This document shows, in pieces, positions 35,147 to 43,925 of a DNA stretch of 64,000 nucleotides. The position numbers and the translations under genes are program-made. The notes under the pieces were generated by a model. It did no database searches. It was not told the DNA's origin and was given only the letters and a program-made list of their open reading frames with translations. Numbering within the stretch: position 1 is the first letter of the stretch; the number at the start of each line of letters is the position of its first letter. Origin of the DNA: JBBQER01 sp052148155 (GTDB taxonomy: Bacteria; Actinomycetota; Acidimicrobiia; IMCC26256; PALSA-610); contig JBKQIY010000227.1 of assembly GCA_052148155.1 (NCBI GenBank), forward strand, positions 1 through 64,000, in the 5' to 3' direction.

Positions 35147-35860
35147 TCAGCCGGGCGGTGGTACCCACGGGCCTGGTGGCGGACCTGCGGGCGGCGGGCC
35201 GGGTCCCCATTGGGGTGGCGGAGACCATCCCCAAGGCGGCGGCGCGCCCCAACCGCCGTAGCCGGCCCGCTTGGCGCGGCCGCGTCGGGTGGCGCCGATG
35301 ATCAACATCGCGACGCCGCCGGCGACGACGGCGGCGCCGAACGCACCGATCGCGAACCATCCGAGCGCACCGTGCACCGCGTCGGAAAGCGACCGTGCGA
35401 CGACCACCGTGGTTCCGTTCGAGTTCGTGAACGCGAGGTCGTATTCGCCGTCGGCCGGCACGTCGAACACGAGCGATCCGGTGTACACGTCTGACCCGCG
35501 CGTGAGCGTCTCGGAGTTCGCGTCAAAGGTGACGGGAACGTTCGTTCCGTCCGACGCCGTGACTGACAGGGCCGATGGATCGATCCGGATCGCCGATGGA
35601 TCCGACCTGACCGACCCGAACGTCGACCTGGTTCCTGAGTGCTGATAGACGGTGTAACGAGCGTGATGGAGATGCAAGTGCAGATCGCCGGGCACCGCGT
35701 ACGCGGGCGACGTGAACACGCCGACCAGCGGGATCGCGATCGCGATGACCGACACGACGCCGACCACGATGCCGATCCCGATGACGACCAGCGACGTCAA
35801 CAGGCGAGGCCCGGGCGGTCGGGACCGTGCCGGCATCGTCGGGATCGGGGGCGGCCTCAT
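35147..35860 (-). CDS. Two-helix membrane protein with Gly/Pro-rich tail
   Basis: A 237-residue protein: a short Pro-rich head, helix at about 23-47, an extracytoplasmic beta-rich domain of about 115 residues (HLHLHHARYTVYQHSG, VPVTFDANSETLTRGSDVYTGSLVFDVPADGEYDL), a second helix at about 167-190, then a cytoplasmic tail of Gly, Pro and Trp repeats (GWGAPPPWGWSPPPQWGPG). The middle looks like a carbohydrate- or ligand-binding sandwich. It ends the strand run of the ABC transporter genes, 4 bp downstream of the permease, so it is probably co-transcribed. Confidence 0.78.
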   Translation of the reverse strand: MRPPPIPTMPARSRPPGPRLLTSLVVIGIGIVVGVVSVIAIAIPLVGVFTSPAYAVPGDLHLHLHHARYTVYQHSGTRSTFGSVRSDPSAIRIDPSALSVTASDGTNVPVTFDANSETLTRGSDVYTGSLVFDVPADGEYDLAFTNSNGTTVVVARSLSDAVHGALGWFAIGAFGAAVVAGGVAMLIIGATRRGRAKRAGYGGWGAPPPWGWSPPPQWGPGPPPAGPPPGPWVPPPG

Positions 35861-35864
35861 CCGC

Positions 35865-36668
35865 TCACGTTCCGACGCCCTGCGGGACCCATCGGAAACG
35901 ACGAGCCGCGACCACGAGCCCGCCGGCGCCCCAGACCGCCAACAGTGTCACGTCGTGTGCGGTGATGCCGGTCCCGCCGCCCACTCCGGTGACTGCTCGC
36001 TGCATGCCGTCGGCGAGCGGTGCCAGCGGGAACACCTGGCCGAGTTTCGCCAGCCAGTCGGGCAGGACACTGACCGGAATGAAGATGCCGGAGATGAACG
36101 ACAAAATCACTGCGGTGAACGGACCGACGCTCGACGCCGCGTCGACGGTCGGGGTGTAGGCCGTGATCGCCATACCCAACGTGGCCATCGCTGCTGTGCC
36201 GAGCGCCACGTACACCGCGAGGCCGACCACCGCGTCGGCGGAGACGTGAACTCCGAACGCGATCCGTCCAATGGCCAACAGCGCGACGACCATCGCGGTC
36301 GAAAACACGATGGTGCGCAGCATGTGCGCGGCGATGAACGTCCATGGCCGCATCGGTGTTCCCCGTAGCCGTTTGAGCTGACCGGATTCCCGCTGCGTCG
36401 TCACCGCGACCGCGAGGGTCGAAAAACCCTGCAACATGATCGCGTACGCCGCCAGTCCGGCAGTGAAGTACGCACGCGTGCTCACAAGGTGGCCGTGGAA
36501 CGTGTCGGTCGAGTTCGAACCGGACGAGAAGATCGAGTTGAATAACACCAACAAAATGACTGGAAAGACGATGCCGAACACGACCGATCGCGAGTTGCGA
36601 ATGGTTGCGACGAGGGCGTAGCGGGTCTGGCGCAACAAGATCTTGACGTCACGCACGCATTGCCCCAT
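35865..36668 (-). CDS. ABC-2 type transporter permease (DrrB-like)
   Basis: A 267-residue inner-membrane protein with six predicted helices and the ABC2_membrane pattern (QRESGQLKRLRGTPMRPWTF before the second helix, FISGIFIPVSVLPDWLAKLGQVFPLAPLADGMQ near the C-terminus). It forms the channel of an exporter with the upstream ATPase. The ATG at 36668 overlaps the ATPase gene by 20 nt; a GTG at 36656 would overlap by 8. Substrate likely a lipid, drug or polysaccharide, not determinable here. Confidence 0.87.
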   Translation of the reverse strand: MGQCVRDVKILLRQTRYALVATIRNSRSVVFGIVFPVILLVLFNSIFSSGSNSTDTFHGHLVSTRAYFTAGLAAYAIMLQGFSTLAVAVTTQRESGQLKRLRGTPMRPWTFIAAHMLRTIVFSTAMVVALLAIGRIAFGVHVSADAVVGLAVYVALGTAAMATLGMAITAYTPTVDAASSVGPFTAVILSFISGIFIPVSVLPDWLAKLGQVFPLAPLADGMQRAVTGVGGGTGITAHDVTLLAVWGAGGLVVAARRFRWVPQGVGT

Positions 36669-37596
36669 CCGCGGGGTCGTCCTTGGCTGGGTCGTCGCCG
36701 ACAAGTTCGAGGAAGATGTCCTCGAGGTCGGGGCGACGCACCTCGAGATGCTCGAGGACGACGCCGCGTTCGTCGGCCCACGCCAGAAGCCGCCCCAAGG
36801 TGACCTGCGCGTCTGCGGTCCGCAACGTCGTGGTCTCCCCGACGACTTGCGCGGCGGGCTCCACACGGGCGCGCAACGTTTCGAGATCCGAAGGGGCCAG
36901 CGCGCGGAACGTCACGATCGTCTCGGCCCGTAACCCTTCGCCGAGCTCGTCCGGCGCGCCGATCGCGACGATCTTTCCTGCCCGCAAGATCGCGACCCGA
37001 TCCGCGAGATGTTGGGCCTCGTCCATGTAGTGCGTCGTGAGGAACACGGTCTTGCCGAGCGCTTTGAGGCCCTCGATCATCGACCATGCCTCACGCCGCG
37101 CCGCGGGGTCGAAGCCGGTCGTCGGCTCGTCGAGGAACACGAGCTCCGGGTCGCCGACGAGCGCGACGCCGACGTCGGCGCGGCGGCGCTGACCGCCCGA
37201 CAGCCGCCCGATGCGGACGTCGCGTTTGTCGGCCAGCCCGACCAGTTCGACGATCTCGTCGACTGGACGCGCTTTGGTGTAGAAACCGGCGAACAGCGAC
37301 AGGGTCTCGCGCACGGTGAGCAGCGGATCCAACTCGCACGACTGCAACACGAGGCCGAGGCGGTCGCGCCACGCGCGCGTCGCACGCGCAGGATCGACAC
37401 CGAGGACAGACACCTCGCCTGCCGTACGCGGCCGGTAACCCTCGAGAATTTCGATGGTGGTGGTCTTGCCGGCACCGTTCGGTCCGAGGAAACCGAACAC
37501 TTCGCCGGTGGCGACTTCGAGGTCGATGCCGCGCACCGCTTCGACTGCGCCGTATTGCATACGGAGGTCATGAACCTCGATCGCGGAACCGGACAC
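36649..37596 (-). CDS. ABC transporter ATP-binding protein (DrrA-like)
   Basis: A 315-residue ATPase with Walker A GPNGAGKTTT near residue 39, Q-loop VLQSCELDP, signature LSGGQRRR near 134, Walker B LVFLDEPT near 154 and the H-loop TTHYMDEAQ. The C-terminal DUF4162-type extension (about 225-310) is typical of DrrA-like drug exporter ATPases. It energises the adjacent permease; the genes overlap and are clearly one operon. Confidence 0.92.
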   Translation of the reverse strand: MSGSAIEVHDLRMQYGAVEAVRGIDLEVATGEVFGFLGPNGAGKTTTIEILEGYRPRTAGEVSVLGVDPARATRAWRDRLGLVLQSCELDPLLTVRETLSLFAGFYTKARPVDEIVELVGLADKRDVRIGRLSGGQRRRADVGVALVGDPELVFLDEPTTGFDPAARREAWSMIEGLKALGKTVFLTTHYMDEAQHLADRVAILRAGKIVAIGAPDELGEGLRAETIVTFRALAPSDLETLRARVEPAAQVVGETTTLRTADAQVTLGRLLAWADERGVVLEHLEVRRPDLEDIFLELVGDDPAKDDPADGAMRA

Positions 37597-38266
37597 GAAG
37601 AACGAATGTTACGGGCGGTCGCCGTCTCCCGTGCTCCGATGCGAACAGGTCGGCGCACCCTGGGCCCGGTGGTTGTGACCGACATCGCAAGCACCAGCGG
37701 TCTGGGCTTGCGGGACCCCTCCGCAACGACACCGCCGAGTTCGCGCCTTGCGCAGTCGCGTGGCAGATCGTCGCCACGCCCGACATTCGAGGGTTTCGCC
37801 GACACGATCGAACACGACCGGTTCGTCGAGTCGGCGGCTGACGCACGATGCTCGCGACGTCGACGCTCCTCGGCCGTCGTTGTCTTCGAACTGGACGGCG
37901 TCACGTCGCCGTCGAGCGACGGGCCGCGATGGACCGACGGACGAGCTCGCACGTTCCCAAAGCTGTCGAATCGCGCCACCGCACTCACCGGCTCGACTTC
38001 CGGCCACACCAACGGTGGGTACCTCGTCGACCACCGGTCGCGCGACGGATCGTGCTCGGTTGGCGACGAAAACGTCCCGGACATGTCGAGGTTCGGGGAC
38101 GACAGGCACGGCGTGCTCGCGCTCGCGGGCAAGCACCGACCTCGTGCCATGGTCCGCCCGCCCCACTGCACTGATGTTTTCGCGCTTGCACGAACCGTTT
38201 GCCACCGCTTCACTTGGGTATGTATCGACACGCCGAACGGGAGTCGGCCATCGGGGAGGATGCGTC
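37597..38266. other. Divergent intergenic region
   Basis: About 670 bp between the divergent ABC ATPase and cyclopropane synthase genes. No conserved frame; must contain both promoters, but no strong box or inverted repeat was identified. Confidence 0.4.
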
Positions 38267-39649
38267 ATGCAACTTGACCAACATCATCGCGTTGAAACCC
38301 AATCCGAAATCGATCGCGACGAAACCTTACGATCCGGCCGTTCCGACCAACCCAACCGGACCGGTCCGCGTCCCGGCAACCGACAGTTCGGTGTCGCCGC
38401 CGCGATCGGTCACCTCCTCGGCGGCGATCCGCCCATCGCGGTCGCGTGTTACGACGGCAGCCGCATCGGGCCGGCCGACGCGCGCACGACCCTCACGGTT
38501 CGCTCGGCCAAGGCGTTGCGCTACGCACTCACCGCACCCGGCGAGCTCGGAATCGCACGCGCGTACGTGGCCGGCGAGCTCGACATCGAAGGCGACATCT
38601 TCTCCGCGCTTGCGCTGCGCGACCACCTGCCTGACGTCCGCCTCGGCCCCGCCGACTGGTTCGACCTGGCACGGCTGGCCGGGATCGCCGGTCTGCGTCC
38701 GCTGCCGCCACCACCCGAGGAAGTGCGCCTGCGCGGCCGCCGGCACACCAAAGGTCGCGACGCAGCCGCGATCGCTCACCACTACAACGTCTCCAACGAT
38801 TTCTACCGACTGGTTCTCGGACCGTCGATGACGTACTCGTGCGGCGTCTGGCCGACCGCGGACGCCACCCTCGAAACCGCGCAGGCCACCAAATACGAAC
38901 TCGTCAGCCGCAAGCTCGGGCTCGAGCCCGGCATGCGACTACTCGACGTCGGCTGCGGTTGGGGTGGAATGGTCATGCACGCCGCGCAACATCACGGCGC
39001 TCATGCCGTCGGCGTCACGCTGTCGTCTCGACAGGCGCAGTGGGCACGGCGCGCCGTGCACGACGCAGGTCTCGACGCGCTCGTCGAGATCCGCGTGCAG
39101 GACTACCGAGACGTTTCCGACGGCCCATTCGACGCGATCAGCTCGATCGGCATGTTCGAACACGTCGGCGCCGCGCACCTCGACGAGTACTTCGCGACAC
39201 TGTTCGGCCTGTCACGTCCGGGTGCCCGTCTGTTGAATCACGGGATCTCACGTCCCGCGGCTGATGGCGACCGCACCCACTTCGCACGCCGCGGTTTCAT
39301 CAACCGGTACGTGTTTCCTGACGCCGAGCTGCACGAGATCGGCAGCATCGTCTCGCGGATTCAACGCGCCGGATTCGAAGCGCGTCACGTCGAAGGCCTT
39401 CGGGAACACTACGCGCTGACGCTAGGCGCATGGGTACACAACCTCGAAGCATCGTGGGGACGAGCAGTCGAAGAGGTCGGCGCGGCGCGGGCACGGGTAT
39501 GGCGACTCTATATGGCCGCGTCGGCTGCGAACTTCCAAGCCGGACGAACACAAATCCACCAAGTGCTCGGCGTTCGCGACGATCACGGCTCGAGCGGCGT
39601 TGCGTTACGTCCGGATTGGGAACCCGCATCGTTGGTTCGGGCGACCTGA
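38267..39649 (+). CDS. Cyclopropane-fatty-acyl-phospholipid synthase family methyltransferase
   Basis: A 460-residue CFA synthase-type protein. An N-terminal lipid-binding region (about 30-150) contains ARAYVAGELDIEGD and AHHYNVSNDFYRLVLGPSMTYSCG. The S-adenosylmethionine motif LLDVGCGWGG lies near residue 225, and the active-site segments IGMFEHVG and LREHYALTLGAWVHNLE follow. It methylates or cyclopropanates double bonds of membrane lipid acyl chains. ATG at 38267 follows GGAGG by 8 nt, which settles the start. A strong hairpin follows 14 nt after the stop. Confidence 0.9.
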   Translation: MQLDQHHRVETQSEIDRDETLRSGRSDQPNRTGPRPGNRQFGVAAAIGHLLGGDPPIAVACYDGSRIGPADARTTLTVRSAKALRYALTAPGELGIARAYVAGELDIEGDIFSALALRDHLPDVRLGPADWFDLARLAGIAGLRPLPPPPEEVRLRGRRHTKGRDAAAIAHHYNVSNDFYRLVLGPSMTYSCGVWPTADATLETAQATKYELVSRKLGLEPGMRLLDVGCGWGGMVMHAAQHHGAHAVGVTLSSRQAQWARRAVHDAGLDALVEIRVQDYRDVSDGPFDAISSIGMFEHVGAAHLDEYFATLFGLSRPGARLLNHGISRPAADGDRTHFARRGFINRYVFPDAELHEIGSIVSRIQRAGFEARHVEGLREHYALTLGAWVHNLEASWGRAVEEVGAARARVWRLYMAASAANFQAGRTQIHQVLGVRDDHGSSGVALRPDWEPASLVRAT

Positions 39650-39663
39650 GCGGCCGAATAAAC

Positions 39664-39696
39664 CACGAGCCCCGTCGCAAAACGACGGGGCTCGTG
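39664..39696 (+). terminator. Strong hairpin terminator
   Basis: A perfect 14-bp stem (CACGAGCCCCGTCG with its complement) and CAAAA loop, starting 14 nt after the cyclopropane synthase stop. No T tract, but the stem is the strongest in the window. Confidence 0.85.
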
Positions 39697-39701
39697 TACG
39701 A

Positions 39702-39722
39702 GGATCGAGTGGGGGTCGATCC
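39702..39722 (+). terminator. Second hairpin after the terminator
   Basis: GGATCGA and TCGATCC around a 7-nt loop, 5 nt after the first hairpin; possibly a back-up terminator or RNA-stability element. Confidence 0.4.
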
Positions 39723-39860
39723 TTCAGTCCGTCGATCGTACCGCCCGCGGCACGCGCGTGCGAGACTTCAACGGCCGCACCACGCGAACCGCATGGGGGA
39801 GCGCGCTGATCACTCCGCGTGTTTCTCGCGTGTCGACGACGGCCCGCGAGAATAAGGCCG

Positions 39861-41411
39861 ATGCGCATCACGTTCCTCGGTCATGCCGGCTGTCTCGTAC
39901 AGACCGGTCACGGCTCGGTGCTGTGCGATCCGTGGTTCAACCCCGCGTACTTCGGTTCGTGGTTCCCGTTCCCACGCAACGACACACTCGACCTCGCCGA
40001 ACTTGGCGAGGTCGACTACCTCTATATCTCGCATCTGCACCGCGACCATTTCGATCCCACATGGCTCGCGCGCAACGTGAGCAAGCGGGCACGCGTGTTG
40101 CTCCCGGAGTTCGGTGTCGACGTGCTGGCACGGGAACTGCGGTCGCTCGGCTTCGCTGACCTGGTGCACACCACCCACGGTGAACGCGTCGACCTCGACG
40201 GGCTCGGCGTCACGATTCTTGCCATGACCTCACCCGCCGACGGACCCCTGGGCGACTCGGCCATCGTCCTCGACGACGGACAGGTCCGGGTCCTCAACCA
40301 GAACGACGCCCGTCCCGGCGACCTCGATGCCCTGCGCGCGCTCGGACCGTTCGACGCGCAGTTCCTCCAGTTTTCCGGTGCGATCTGGTATCCGATCGCC
40401 TACGACTTCCCACCTGCGGTGAAAGAACAGCTGGCACGATCGAAGCGCGTCGACGAGATGGCACGCGCCCGCCGTTACGTCGAGGCGGTCGACGCCGCCC
40501 ACGTGTTCCCGTGCGCCGGACCACCATGTTTCGTCGACCCGGACCTGTTCGCGCTCAACGACTTCGATCGGGACTCGGCCAACATCTTCCCCGACCAGAC
40601 CGTGTTCATCGACGAGCTCGTCGCGCACGGGATCGAACGTGCCCACCTCGTGGTTCCCGGCTCGGTGATCGACCTCGAAGCCGGCCGCTGCCACGTCACC
40701 CACCCGGGATCGGAGTCCGACGACGCGGTCCGCACCGCCGTCTTCGGCCACAAACGCGAGTACCTCGGGCAGTACCAGCGCGACTGGGCCGGCTGGCTGG
40801 ACACAGAACGGGCCTCGTGGGCCCGGCCCGGCCACGACCTCGTCGGGGAGCTCGCAGCCTGGTTCGAGCCCCTCCTCGTGCAGGCTCCGATCCTGTCGGC
40901 CGGAGTCGCCGGGAACGTCGTGATCGACGTCGGCGACGTCACCGCCAACGTGTGCGTCGACTTCGTCGAGTCGCAGGTGCGCGTCTGGCACGACGAACCG
41001 TACGTCTACAAGCTCGACGTCGACCGCGCACTCGTCGAAGCGCTCCTCGACGACCACGTCGAAGACTGGGTGAACTCGCTGCTGCTGTCGTGCCGGTTCA
41101 CCGTCCACCGCGACGGGCCGTTCAACGAGTTCATCTTGACGTTTTTCAAAGCGCTGTCTGCGCAGCGCATGTCCTACGTCGAACAGTGTCTCGGCGCGGT
41201 GCGTCGACGAAGCGACGAGTTCGTCGAACTCGACGGTTGGCGGATCGAACGTTGGTGCCCACACCGCCAGGCCGACCTCAGCCGTTTCGGCGAGATCTCG
41301 AACGGCGTCCTCACCTGCAGCCTCCACCATTGGCGTTTCGATCTCGAAACTGGCCGATGCCTCACGAGCGACGACCGTCACCTGCGCTGCGCCCGTGTGA
41401 CGCCGCAATGA
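39861..41411 (+). CDS. Metallo-beta-lactamase/Rieske [2Fe-2S] fusion protein
   Basis: A 516-residue soluble protein. An UlaG-type MBL domain occupies residues 1-300 with an intact SHLHRDH site (His58, His60, Asp62, His63). After a helical linker (about 320-450) comes a C-terminal Rieske domain with Cys466-Pro-His468 and, 17 residues on, Cys486-x-x-His489. The same two domains, in the opposite order, make up vertebrate CMP-N-acetylneuraminate hydroxylase, so an oxidative role on a sugar nucleotide or lipid is possible, but the substrate is unknown. No strong ribosome site; the next gene starts 22 nt downstream. Confidence 0.85.
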   Translation: MRITFLGHAGCLVQTGHGSVLCDPWFNPAYFGSWFPFPRNDTLDLAELGEVDYLYISHLHRDHFDPTWLARNVSKRARVLLPEFGVDVLARELRSLGFADLVHTTHGERVDLDGLGVTILAMTSPADGPLGDSAIVLDDGQVRVLNQNDARPGDLDALRALGPFDAQFLQFSGAIWYPIAYDFPPAVKEQLARSKRVDEMARARRYVEAVDAAHVFPCAGPPCFVDPDLFALNDFDRDSANIFPDQTVFIDELVAHGIERAHLVVPGSVIDLEAGRCHVTHPGSESDDAVRTAVFGHKREYLGQYQRDWAGWLDTERASWARPGHDLVGELAAWFEPLLVQAPILSAGVAGNVVIDVGDVTANVCVDFVESQVRVWHDEPYVYKLDVDRALVEALLDDHVEDWVNSLLLSCRFTVHRDGPFNEFILTFFKALSAQRMSYVEQCLGAVRRRSDEFVELDGWRIERWCPHRQADLSRFGEISNGVLTCSLHHWRFDLETGRCLTSDDRHLRCARVTPQ

Positions 41412-41433
41412 CGCGCGTGCGAGGATCGAACCC

Positions 41434-41886
41434 GTGACCGTCAACCGCGTCGTGTTCAATCACGTCGGCCAGTGTGTCGCCGACCTGGCCCGCTCGAAAC
41501 GCTTCTACTGCGATGTGCTCGGATTCACGTTCGAACGGGAGATCACCCCCCGTGACGAGCTCTCGGCCACCCTGATGGGCCTGACACCACCGCTCGCGAT
41601 GACCGCGTCGTACCTGGTCCGTGACGGTCTCGTCCTCGAGTTGTTGCACTACGCGGCGGCCGGCCAGACCCGGCCGTACGCGCCACGAGCGATGAACGAA
41701 CCTGGCCTGACCCACATCTCGCTGTCGGTCGACGACCTGGACAGTGTCCTCGCCCGCGTCGCGGAGTACGGCGGCGAAGTGCTCACCGACTCCAACATCG
41801 GCGCGGCGGTCTTCGTCAAAGACCCCGACGGCCAGCTCGTCGAGCTGCTACCGATGGCATACCGCGAACGCCTGTCGGGCGACTAG
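41434..41886 (+). CDS. VOC (glyoxalase/bleomycin resistance) superfamily protein
   Basis: A 150-residue two-module VOC protein. The metal-binding pattern is His10 (FNHVGQCVADLARSKRFY) and a later His in THISLSVDDLD, with Glu residues in LELLHY and QLVELLP. Resembles methylmalonyl-CoA epimerase/dioxygenase-type VOC proteins; reaction unknown. It follows the MBL/Rieske gene by 22 nt, so co-transcription is likely. Its TAG stop shares the CTAG tetramer with the stop of the converging DUF3499 gene. Confidence 0.85.
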   Translation: MTVNRVVFNHVGQCVADLARSKRFYCDVLGFTFEREITPRDELSATLMGLTPPLAMTASYLVRDGLVLELLHYAAAGQTRPYAPRAMNEPGLTHISLSVDDLDSVLARVAEYGGEVLTDSNIGAAVFVKDPDGQLVELLPMAYRERLSGD

Positions 41887-42473
41887 CGCGGTTTGGCGTT
41901 GCGGAACGCTCGCCGCAACAGCGGTGTCTGCGCGTCGAGGACCGCGCCGAGTGCCGCTTCCACCTCGTCGTCGTCGCGGGAACCGAACGGCGCGCCGGGC
42001 GCGTGGTCGCTCAGGTCGTCGGTGCCAACCGCGTCGTCGACGTCGGCCGGCACATCGACTCGACGGTCGAGGTCCAGCTGGGGTCGGGAGTCGTGCATCG
42101 GATCGGCGGTCGCGGTCGTGGGTCGGGCACGCGTCCGCCCCGCTCGGTCGGCGTTCCCGTTCGTCGCCGCGGTCGCCCGATCGGCGTTGCCGGTCGCTCC
42201 CGCCGTTCGGCCACGCACGGCGCGTTCGTCGTGCAGTTCCCAGCCGCGTGGGAGTACCAGCGCGGCGGCGTGACGGTTGCACAGATCACCCTGGGTGCGG
42301 GCCGCGTGCTCGTCGAGTTCGACGAGCCAAGCCTGACGTTGCGTCGGCTGGAAACGAAGCGTCACCGATGCCGGCGAGCCACAGCCGGCGCGCGCGCACA
42401 GACGCCGGTACTGCGATCCGTTGCGCAGCGACCATTTCGGACCGGAGTTCATGACCGGAACGTTGTCCCCCAC
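41883..42473 (-). CDS. DUF3499 protein, copy 1
   Basis: A 196-residue protein with the DUF3499 pattern: a Cys cluster CARAGCGSPASVTLRF near residue 26, DLCNRHAAAL and the PRGWEL segment near 75. A long acidic, disordered C-terminus ends in EAALGAVLDAQTPLLRRAFRNAK. DUF3499 is confined to actinobacteria and its Cys/His arrangement suggests metal binding; function unknown. GTG at 42473 follows GAGGGGG by about 9 nt. A second copy lies 165 bp upstream on the same strand. Confidence 0.8.
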   Translation of the reverse strand: MGDNVPVMNSGPKWSLRNGSQYRRLCARAGCGSPASVTLRFQPTQRQAWLVELDEHAARTQGDLCNRHAAALVLPRGWELHDERAVRGRTAGATGNADRATAATNGNADRAGRTRARPTTATADPMHDSRPQLDLDRRVDVPADVDDAVGTDDLSDHAPGAPFGSRDDDEVEAALGAVLDAQTPLLRRAFRNAKPR

Positions 42474-42637
42474 ATATGCATGCCCCCTCGCACTCGCATC
42501 CCTTCACGGCGATCTCGGCACCCGATGTTCCCGGTGTCCGACTTCCGTGCGTACCGTGTCTCGCGGCGTCGGGGCTGACGACGTCGTGTCAACGGTCGGG
42601 GGGCGACGGTCGCCGACTCGCTGACCACTGTACCGGG

Positions 42638-43006
42638 TCAAACGGTACCTGAGCTACGAAAAGCCCTCGCCAGGAGGGGACTGTGGGCGTCCAGGAGGCC
42701 ACGGAGCTCGTCTTCGAGCTCGGGGCCGGCCGGACCGGCCGCGAGCTGACCCGACGGGAGCGCTTCGGGTTCGCCGGGCCCGTCGGCGGTCAGCGGCGGT
42801 GACGGGACGGGGTCGGACCCTCGGCGATCTTCGAGTTTCCAGCCGCGGGGCGGCATCAAAGACCGGGCGTGGCGGGCACACAACTCCCCCGCGCGTGCGT
42901 TGCCCTCCAACGGCGTGTCGAGCCACACGGTGCACGACGCCGATTCGAACGTGAACGTCGCGATGGCGACCGCGCTGCACCCGAAACGAGCGCACTGTCT
43001 CGTCAT
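42638..43006 (-). CDS. DUF3499 protein, copy 2
   Basis: A 122-residue paralogue of the neighbouring gene: QCARFGCSAVAIATFTFES, ELCARHARSLMPPRGWKLED, and the same ending (LLDAHSPLLARAFRS). It lacks most of the long acidic insert of copy 1. The ATG at 43006 starts just before the Cys motif; an alternative ATG at 43033 would add 9 residues. Divergent from the kinase operon at 43113. Function unknown. Confidence 0.78.
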   Translation of the reverse strand: MTRQCARFGCSAVAIATFTFESASCTVWLDTPLEGNARAGELCARHARSLMPPRGWKLEDRRGSDPVPSPPLTADGPGEPEALPSGQLAAGPAGPELEDELRGLLDAHSPLLARAFRSSGTV

Positions 43007-43112
43007 GTTCTGATTCGCGCGACGTTCGAGCATGACCGTGAAGGTACCCGCGGGTCGCGGGTCGCGGGTGGCAATCGGAACGCCGCTTCGGTGAACGCGC
43101 GAGGCTTCGTGC

Positions 43113-43925
43113 GTGCAAGACGGTTGGCTCGTGCGGGTGCCGGCTTCATCGGCGAACGTCGGGCCCGCGTTCGATGCCGTCGCAGTCGCGCTCGGCACCT
43201 ACCTGGAGGTCTTCGCCGACGGCGACGACCCGGCACCCGAAACCCATCCTGCGGTGCGCGCGTTTCGCAATGCCGGCGGACGCGGCCCGCTTTGCGTACG
43301 GTCCCGTTTTCCCGGCGGACGCGGTCTGGGGTTCTCGGCGGCGGCTCGGGTCGCGGGACTGCTCGCGGTGCACGCCCAACAGGGTCGCACCGCACGCGAA
43401 GCCCGGTCGGCGACGTTACGGGCCGCCAGCGAACTGGAAGGCCATGCCGACAACGCGGCGGCCGCGCTGTACGGCGGTGTGGTCGCGGTGGCCGGACGTC
43501 ACGTGGTGCGGATACCGCTCGCACGGGAACTCGCGGTCGTGGTGTGGATTCCGCCCGGCGAAACCGCGACCGCGACCGCCCGGCGTCTGCTGCCCGAGCA
43601 GGTGACGTTCGAGGACGCGGTCTTCAACGTCGGCCGGACCGCGTTGCTCGTCGCGGCGTTGGCCGCAGGTGCGGTCGACGCGATGCGGGTCGCCACCGAA
43701 GACCGTCTGCATCAGCATCGCCGTCTCGCCCGCGCCCGCGACACCCACCGTGCGATCGACGCGATGGTCGACGCGGGCGCGTTCGCGGCGTGGCTGTCGG
43801 GGTCGGGACCGTCGGCCGCCGCGTTCGTCGACGGCGACGACGCGGCCCGCATCGCGGCCGCGTTGCCGAAAGCCGGACGGGCGCTCGTGCTCGACATCGA
43901 CGACGAAGGAGCAGTCATTTCATGA
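43113..43925 (+). CDS. GHMP kinase resembling homoserine kinase
   Basis: A 270-residue GHMP-fold kinase. The N-terminal motif VPASSANVGPAFDAVAVAL (about residues 9-27), the P-loop PGGRGLGFSAAA (about 67-78), GHADNAAAALYGG and the C-terminal SGSGPSAAAF match homoserine kinase ThrB, which makes O-phosphohomoserine for threonine synthesis. Departures are notable: the P-loop is GLGFSAA instead of GLGSSAA, and HADN replaces HPDN. No threonine genes are adjacent. Another GHMP substrate is possible. The stop overlaps the SDR start by 4 nt. Confidence 0.75.
   Translation: MQDGWLVRVPASSANVGPAFDAVAVALGTYLEVFADGDDPAPETHPAVRAFRNAGGRGPLCVRSRFPGGRGLGFSAAARVAGLLAVHAQQGRTAREARSATLRAASELEGHADNAAAALYGGVVAVAGRHVVRIPLARELAVVVWIPPGETATATARRLLPEQVTFEDAVFNVGRTALLVAALAAGAVDAMRVATEDRLHQHRRLARARDTHRAIDAMVDAGAFAAWLSGSGPSAAAFVDGDDAARIAAALPKAGRALVLDIDDEGAVIS

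Noticed and set aside
41405..41440. T-arm-like sequence GGGTTCGATCCTCGC on the minus strand
   Set aside because: The rest of a tRNA cloverleaf would fall in the VOC coding sequence and no acceptor or anticodon stem forms; chance similarity.
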